Positions 60,249 through 64,000 of a stretch of 64,000 bases of DNA are shown here, one piece after another. The stretch covers positions 62,001 through 126,000 of the forward strand of contig UQBG01000004.1 of assembly GCA_900539185.1 (NCBI GenBank), given 5' to 3'. The position numbers and the translations under genes are program-made. The DNA is from an uncultured Clostridium sp. Lineage in GTDB: Bacteria; Bacillota; Clostridia; Lachnospirales; Lachnospiraceae. Numbering within the stretch: the first letter of the stretch is position 1; each line of letters begins with the position of its first letter. The notes below the pieces were generated by a model, which was given only the letters and a program-made list of their open reading frames with translations, had not been told where the DNA came from and made no database searches.

Positions 60249-60329
60249 AAGAATGCTGAGATGATAATTGATGGTTATTTTTATATCAGTATGACCATTA
60301 TAGGATTGCTTCTGGATTATGAAATACAG

Positions 60330-60358
60330 GAATATTTCCTTCACTTTTCCACATACTA
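60330..60358 (+). promoter_or_regulatory. Sigma-G-type promoter of spoVT
   Basis: GAATA (60330-60334), 17-base spacer, CATACTA (60352-60358). This matches the forespore sigma-G consensus (G-N-ATA, CATNNTA). In Bacillus subtilis spoVT is a sigma-G gene, so position and function agree. Confidence 0.75.
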
Positions 60359-60402
60359 ACTCCAGAACTAATATATAGCAGAAAAAATGGAGGAAACAAG
60401 CA

Positions 60403-60951
60403 TTGAAAGCAACAGGAATAGTAAGGCGAATCGATGATCTGGGCAGAGTTGTAGTACCAAAGGAAATTCGAAGAACGCTTCGTATTCGGGAAGGCGACCC
60501 GCTGGAGATCTTTACGGATAAAGATGGAGAAATCATTCTGAAGAAGTATTCACCGATCGGAGAACTGGGAGCCTTTGCACAGCAGTATGTGGATGCGACG
60601 GCACAGATCATCGGGCACGCAATCTGTGTATCTGACAGGGATCAGATCATAGCTGTAGCGGGAGCACCCAAAAAAGAGTTTATGGGAAAGGTGCTGCACA
60701 AGGAACTGGAGGAGGCAATCAACGATCGGGAATCCATCCTGGCACGTAAAGGTGAAAAGAAGTATATTAAGATACTTTCGAATAGTGATGAAGAGTATTT
60801 TGGTGAGATTGTACAGACGATTCTGTGTGAGGGCGATGCAATCGGTGCCGTCATCATACTGAGTCGGACCGAAGCCGAGATTCTTGGCGAAACAGAACAG
60901 AAAGCAGCCGTCATTGCAGCAAACTTTCTTGGAAAGCAGATGGAAGGCTAG
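60403..60951 (+). CDS. spoVT: Stage V sporulation protein T (AbrB-family regulator)
   Basis: The 182-residue protein begins MKATGIVRRIDDLGRVVVPKEIRRTLRIREGDPLEIFTDKDGEIILKKY, the AbrB swapped-hairpin DNA-binding domain, followed by a GAF-like domain (to residue 180) as in SpoVT. It modulates sigma-G-dependent genes in the forespore. The start codon is TTG at 60403, after GGAGG at 60389-60393. A sigma-G promoter lies upstream. Confidence 0.93.
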   Translation: MKATGIVRRIDDLGRVVVPKEIRRTLRIREGDPLEIFTDKDGEIILKKYSPIGELGAFAQQYVDATAQIIGHAICVSDRDQIIAVAGAPKKEFMGKVLHKELEEAINDRESILARKGEKKYIKILSNSDEEYFGEIVQTILCEGDAIGAVIILSRTEAEILGETEQKAAVIAANFLGKQMEG

Positions 60952-60987
60952 AATAATTGAGAAATAACGAAAAAATCAGTATTTTCC

Positions 60988-61016
60988 TTGACAAACAGCA
61001 GGGAAAATTGTATAAA
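60988..61016 (+). promoter_or_regulatory. Promoter of the HU gene
   Basis: TTGACA (60988-60993), 17-base spacer, TATAAA (61011-61016), a strong vegetative promoter. Confidence 0.82.
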
Positions 61017-61061
61017 TGTATTTAGGCATTGACCTAGTATTGTAGAGGAGGATATTTTTCG

Positions 61062-61337
61062 ATGAACAAGACAGAATTAATCGCAGCAGTTGCTGAGAAG
61101 ACAGAATTATCTAAGAAGGACGCAGAGAAGGCGATCAAGGCTTTCACAGATGTAGTAGCAGAAGAATTAAAGAAGGGTGAGAAGATTCAGTTAGTAGGCT
61201 TCGGTACATTCGAAGTAGCTGAGAGACCTGCTCGCGAAGGCAGAAACCCAAGAACTGGCGAGACTATGCCAATCGCTGCTTCTAAGGCTCCTAAGTTCAA
61301 GGCTGGTAAGGCGCTGAAGGATATGGTAAACGCTTAA
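61062..61337 (+). CDS. hup: HU-family DNA-binding protein
   Basis: The 91-residue protein is a complete HU: MNKTELIAAVAEKTELSKKDAEKAIKAF, then GEKIQLVGFGTFEVAERPAREGRNPRTGE, with the conserved arm proline in RNPRTGE. It is an abundant nucleoid protein that bends DNA. The codon use is optimised (AAG, GCT, GTA) compared with neighbours, as expected for high expression. GAGGAGG precedes the ATG, and an intrinsic terminator with read-through potential follows. Confidence 0.97.
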   Translation: MNKTELIAAVAEKTELSKKDAEKAIKAFTDVVAEELKKGEKIQLVGFGTFEVAERPAREGRNPRTGETMPIAASKAPKFKAGKALKDMVNA

Positions 61338-61368
61338 TTCCGAACAGGAAGTTAAGAGATTGCAGAAA

Positions 61369-61395
61369 AGAGTCACCGTCAGGGTGGCTCTTTTT
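61369..61395 (+). terminator. Intrinsic terminator after HU
   Basis: AGAGTCACC (61369-61377) pairs with GGTGGCTCT (61383-61391), one G-U pair, followed by TTTTT. Confidence 0.87.
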
Positions 61396-61414
61396 CGTTA
61401 GAAAGTAGGTATAT

Positions 61415-61654
61415 ATGAGATTAGATAAGTATTTAAAGGTATCACGACTGATCAAACGCCGGACGGTGGCGAATGATGCCTGTGACGCCGGCCGTGTTAT
61501 GGTGAATGATAAGGTAGTGAAAGCGTCCTATGATGTGAAGGTAGGAGACGTCATTGAGATTCAGTTTGGTAACAAATCCGTAAAGGTGGAAGTAACACAG
61601 GTCATGGATATGGTAAAGAAAGAGGATGCCAAAGAGATGTTTACGTATCTGTAA
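61415..61654 (+). CDS. rqcP: S4-domain RNA-binding protein RqcP
   Basis: The 79-residue protein MRLDKYLKVSRLIKRRTVANDACDAGRVMVNDKVVKASYDVKVGDVIEIQFG is a minimal S4 domain, the RqcP/YabO (Hsp15-like) protein. RqcP binds the 50S subunit and works with RqcH to add C-terminal alanine tails in ribosome quality control. It lies between HU and yabP as in other clostridia. Confidence 0.93.
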   Translation: MRLDKYLKVSRLIKRRTVANDACDAGRVMVNDKVVKASYDVKVGDVIEIQFGNKSVKVEVTQVMDMVKKEDAKEMFTYL

Positions 61655-61662
61655 GCAGACAG

Positions 61663-61692
61663 GTTATATTCTGATTCCCTTCTTCATATATT
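61663..61692 (+). promoter_or_regulatory. Sigma-E-like promoter of yabP-yabQ
   Basis: GTTATATT (61663-61670), 14-base spacer, CATATATT (61685-61692). This is similar to the mother-cell sigma-E consensus (-35 ATATT, -10 CATACANT). YabP and YabQ of B. subtilis are sigma-E genes. A CTTC/GAAG hairpin (61680-61703) overlaps the -10 region and ends at the ribosome site. Confidence 0.6.
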
Positions 61693-61713
61693 GCAGAAGA
61701 AGGAGGGGAGACG

Positions 61714-61995
61714 ATGGATGAACGAGTAGGAACCAGACCGCATAAGGTGAATCTTTTGAATCGTGGCGTTGGAGCGATCAGTGGTGTGCGGGAGGTAAAG
61801 GCATTCAACGAGACGGAGATAGTTCTGGAGACCGATATGGGAACTTTGTCAATCAAGGGCACAGAGCTTCATGTTACGAAGCTGACACTGGAAAAAGGAG
61901 AAGTGGAAGTAGACGGCGTGATCGATAGCTTTGTATACACGGATACGAAGGAGGAAGTGACCGGAAAGGGCGTGCTGGGCAGGTTGTTCCGCTGA
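61714..61995 (+). CDS. yabP: Sporulation protein YabP
   Basis: The 93-residue protein (PHKVNLLNRGVGAISGVREVKAFNETEIVLETDMGTLSIKGTELHVTKLTLEKGEVEVDGVIDSFVYTD) is a typical YabP, a spore-coat/assembly family of beta-rich small proteins (YabP/YqfC). It has AAGGAGGGG before the ATG. YabP is needed for spore formation in B. subtilis. yabQ starts 3 bases after its stop. Confidence 0.95.
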   Translation: MDERVGTRPHKVNLLNRGVGAISGVREVKAFNETEIVLETDMGTLSIKGTELHVTKLTLEKGEVEVDGVIDSFVYTDTKEEVTGKGVLGRLFR

Positions 61996-61998
61996 CAG

Positions 61999-62403
61999 AT
62001 GCCGTCGGGGATGATACAGGAGCTGCAGACATTTCTTATGAGTGCCTTTTGGGGAATGCTTGTGGTATTTTATTATGATTTTTTTCGGCTGCTCCGGGGG
62101 ATGTTCCGGCACAGTACCTGGATGGTGGCAGTGGAAGATCTGGTATTCTGTTTGGGGACGGGATGTCTTCTGGTGGCGGTGTTTTATGCATATAGTCAGG
62201 GGCAGATCCGGTTCTATGTGCTGCTTGGCATGGGCTGTGGCGGATGCTTATATAACTGGGGGATCAGTCCGTTTACCTGCGGAATGATTTTGTTTCTCTG
62301 GAATAAAGTAAAAACAGTATTGAAAAAGGCGGAGGAACACAGTAAAATAAAGGGTAAGAACTGTGCAAAGGAAGGTAACGATGAGCAGAAGAAGTACCAC
62401 TAA
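61999..62403 (+). CDS. yabQ: Spore cortex membrane protein YabQ
   Basis: The 134-residue membrane protein (LQTFLMSAFWGMLVVFYYDFFRLLRGMFRHSTWMVAVEDLVFCLGTGCLLVAVFYAYSQGQIRFYVLLGMGCGGCLYNW) has four predicted membrane segments and the FYDxxR motif of YabQ. It is required for cortex formation in B. subtilis. The ATG at 61999 has a weak ribosome site; an alternative start at 62011 is possible. Its 3' end overlaps the divIC gene by 23 bases. Confidence 0.92.
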   Translation: MPSGMIQELQTFLMSAFWGMLVVFYYDFFRLLRGMFRHSTWMVAVEDLVFCLGTGCLLVAVFYAYSQGQIRFYVLLGMGCGGCLYNWGISPFTCGMILFLWNKVKTVLKKAEEHSKIKGKNCAKEGNDEQKKYH

Positions 62404-62683
62404 AAAGGAAAATCGCAAGGGAATTGTGGTCATTTGTGTTGTACTTTTGGTTCTGTGTACCAGTTTGTTTGTGCGATATCGTACATTGAAGGGACAGTAT
62501 GATACGAATGCAGAGACGATATCCAGACTGGAGACCCAGAAGAAGGAAGAAGAGGATCGAACCAAGCAGTTGCAGCAGCAGGAGCTTTATCAGCAGACAG
62601 ATTCATTCGTAGAGGAGACGGCAAGGAAGCTGTTGAATCTGATTAAGCCGGGAGATACTACAATTAAACCAAACGAAGAGTAA
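62381..62683 (+). CDS. divIC: FtsB/DivIC-type septum formation initiator
   Basis: The 100-residue protein has a basic N-terminus, one membrane helix (GIVVICVVLLVLCTSLFV) and an extracytoplasmic coiled coil (YDTNAETISRLETQKKEEEDRTKQLQQQELYQQTDSFVEETARKLLNLIKPGD), the layout of FtsB/DivIC. DivIC partners with FtsL in the divisome. GGAAGG lies before the ATG at 62381, inside the end of yabQ. A strong terminator follows. Confidence 0.9.
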   Translation: MSRRSTTKKENRKGIVVICVVLLVLCTSLFVRYRTLKGQYDTNAETISRLETQKKEEEDRTKQLQQQELYQQTDSFVEETARKLLNLIKPGDTTIKPNEE

Positions 62684-62685
62684 CA

Positions 62686-62719
62686 ATAGCCATTACACGT
62701 TGCATGTAATGGCTATTTT
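62686..62719 (+). terminator. Intrinsic terminator after divIC
   Basis: ATAGCCATTACA (62686-62697) pairs perfectly with TGTAATGGCTAT (62705-62716), 7-base loop, then TTTT. Confidence 0.87.
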
Positions 62720-62740
62720 AAGACAGAAGAGGGATCAATC

Positions 62741-63544
62741 ATGATAGAAATCGAACATGTAACCAAGATATATCAGTTAAGTAAGAAGCAGATGCAGGAA
62801 CAACGGGTCAAGGATTCAAAGAAGATTGCGGTCCGGGATGTGAGTCTTACGGCAAGAGAAGGAGAGATCTTCGGGGTACTGGGACCGAACGGAGCCGGAA
62901 AGACGACGCTGCTCCGGTGTGTAGCTACGCTTCTGACACCGACGGAGGGAACGATCCGGGTAAACGGATGTGATACGGTAAAGGAAGGAGAGCAGGTACG
63001 GCGCTCTATGGCATTTTTAACGAATGAGGTAAAGCTGGACACGCATTTTAGTCCGAAGTATTTGTTCCGTTTTTTCGGACGTCTGCATGACATGGAGGAG
63101 GAGCAAATCGAGGCTAGGAGACAGGAATTATTTTCCTACTTTGGGATCACTCCGTTTGAGGACAAGCGGATCGAGGAGCTGTCTACCGGTATGAAGCAGA
63201 AGGCATCGATCGCGGTCAGTCTGGTGCATGATCCGGATGTGATTATATTTGATGAACCGACGAATGGACTGGATATTATCACGGCTAGGGCGGTTACGGA
63301 TTATCTTCGTATCCTGAAGGAACGCGGAAAGCTGATAATCGTATCGACCCATATCATGTCGGAGGCACAGAAGCTGTGTGACCGTATGGCGATGATTATA
63401 AGCGGAAGCTGTGTATTTCAGGGAACGCTGGAGGAAGCACTGGAACAGAATCAGACACAGGATCTGGAGGATGCCTTTTTTGAAATCTATCGGCGGACTG
63501 TGACAGAGGGGAACCAGGCAGAGAAGGAGCAGGAACGCATATGA
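62741..63544 (+). CDS. ABC transporter ATP-binding protein (NatA-type)
   Basis: The 267-residue ATPase has Walker A LGPNGAGKTTLLRC, signature ELSTGMKQKASIAVSLV (variant, as in NatA), Walker B VIIFDEPTNGLD and VSTHIMSEAQKLCDR. It is the NatA/ABC-2 exporter type, and the next gene encodes the matching permease. Its stop overlaps the permease start (ATGA). NatAB exports sodium in B. subtilis; close relatives export other compounds, so I leave the substrate open. Confidence 0.93.
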   Translation: MIEIEHVTKIYQLSKKQMQEQRVKDSKKIAVRDVSLTAREGEIFGVLGPNGAGKTTLLRCVATLLTPTEGTIRVNGCDTVKEGEQVRRSMAFLTNEVKLDTHFSPKYLFRFFGRLHDMEEEQIEARRQELFSYFGITPFEDKRIEELSTGMKQKASIAVSLVHDPDVIIFDEPTNGLDIITARAVTDYLRILKERGKLIIVSTHIMSEAQKLCDRMAMIISGSCVFQGTLEEALEQNQTQDLEDAFFEIYRRTVTEGNQAEKEQERI

Positions 63545-64000
63545 AGAATATAGGAATTATACTGCGAAAAGAACTATATCGTGTCTTTTCGGATAAAAAA
63601 ATGGTGCTTGGGCTGTTTATTATGCCCGCGGTAGTGGTGATCGGGCTTTATCTGCTGATGGGTGTCATGGCGGCATCCATGATGAGTGACATTGAGGCAC
63701 ATACACCGACCGTTCTGGTTTATCGGGCACCGCAGAGCTTTTACACATATCTGTCGGAAACCGGAATCCGGGATAGTGGGGATTATGTGATGACGATGAC
63801 GGAGGAGGCATCCGAGCTGGAGGCTGCAAAGGATCAGATCTATCGTGGAGATCTGGATGTCCTGATTGTATTCCCGGAAACCTTTGAAACACAGGTGGCA
63901 GAGTATGGTTCCGGTGATGAGATCCCGGATATTCAGACCTATTATAATCCTTCGGAAGATTATTCGGACAATGCACATACGGCAGTATTGAATGAGGTTC
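63541..64000 (+). CDS. ABC-2-type permease (NatB-like), N-terminal part (partial)
   Basis: The frame starts at ATG 63541 (overlapping the ATPase stop) and is open to the window end, 153 codons. It reads MKNIGIILRKELYRVFSDKKMVLGLFIMPAVVVIGLYLLMG, the first helix of NatB/ABC-2 permeases, then an extracytoplasmic domain (IYRGDLDVLIVFPETFETQV). Partner of the preceding ATPase. Confidence 0.9.
   Translation, partial: MKNIGIILRKELYRVFSDKKMVLGLFIMPAVVVIGLYLLMGVMAASMMSDIEAHTPTVLVYRAPQSFYTYLSETGIRDSGDYVMTMTEEASELEAAKDQIYRGDLDVLIVFPETFETQVAEYGSGDEIPDIQTYYNPSEDYSDNAHTAVLNEV

Overview
The window looks like the chromosome of a spore-forming gut Firmicute of the Lachnospiraceae (Roseburia/Agathobacter/Coprococcus-like). 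This rests on moderate G+C, strong GGAGG-type ribosome binding sites, the block spoVT-HU-rqcP-yabP-yabQ-divIC at the right end with sigma-G- and sigma-E-like promoters, PKTGD-type surface anchors, and many TetR/HxlR/LysR-controlled efflux genes. No rRNA, tRNA, CRISPR array or complete mobile element was seen.

Layout. 1-4100: aminotransferase tail, a Vat-like acetyltransferase, HxlR, GNAT and a MATE pump behind an attenuator, then the scar of a deleted LysR/YeiH pair. 4100-9200: DUF4143 ATPase behind 33-bp repeats, lipoprotein, FliB-like methylase, Fur-type regulator with rubrerythrin, sugar acetyltransferase. 9300-13300: TetR, ABC ATPase and large FtsX-type permease with palindromic operators. 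13400-17300: ThrH, ThrE exporter, an unknown gene, LysR. 17400-21800: TetR with a heterodimeric ABC exporter. 21900-25600: LysR, flavodoxin, CMD-cupin protein, DUF1846. 25600-31040: a gene bracketed by 75-bp direct repeats, then a second TetR/ABC/FtsX set paralogous to the first. 31000-33150: HxlR divergent from a second MATE gene with a structured leader. 33300-36500: large cell-wall protein and the scar of a deleted MerR/aldo-keto reductase pair. 36600-41780: unknown membrane protein, two-component system and ABC/FtsX transporter. 41875-46300: class III Fic protein, then the most interesting locus: a 47-residue peptide with two ACGTACGAS repeats, a radical SAM/SPASM maturase, a SirTM-type sirtuin, a flavin/ferredoxin protein and a zinc macrodomain hydrolase. 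46460-47910: zinc-ribbon protein and PnuC. 47930-54150: a hybrid kinase, a FapA-domain protein with 26-residue repeats, an HD-GYP response regulator and an HPt protein. 54190-60050: potassium channel, multimodular GH16 glucanase with an internal sorting motif, AraC regulator. 60150-62720: IS1380 remnant and the sporulation/division block. 62740-64000: NatAB-like ABC transporter, cut by the window end.

How the genes fit together. Much of the window is envelope defence and export: three ABC/FtsX sets, an ABC exporter pair and two MATE pumps, each with a local regulator. The 42.7-46.3 kb locus combines peptide modification with putative reversible ADP-ribosylation, and PnuC nearby could supply the NAD precursor. 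The 47.9-54.1 kb genes form a plausible phosphorelay ending in cyclic-di-GMP hydrolysis. Two regulator/target scars, an IS remnant and the direct-repeat insertion show recent gene loss and gain.
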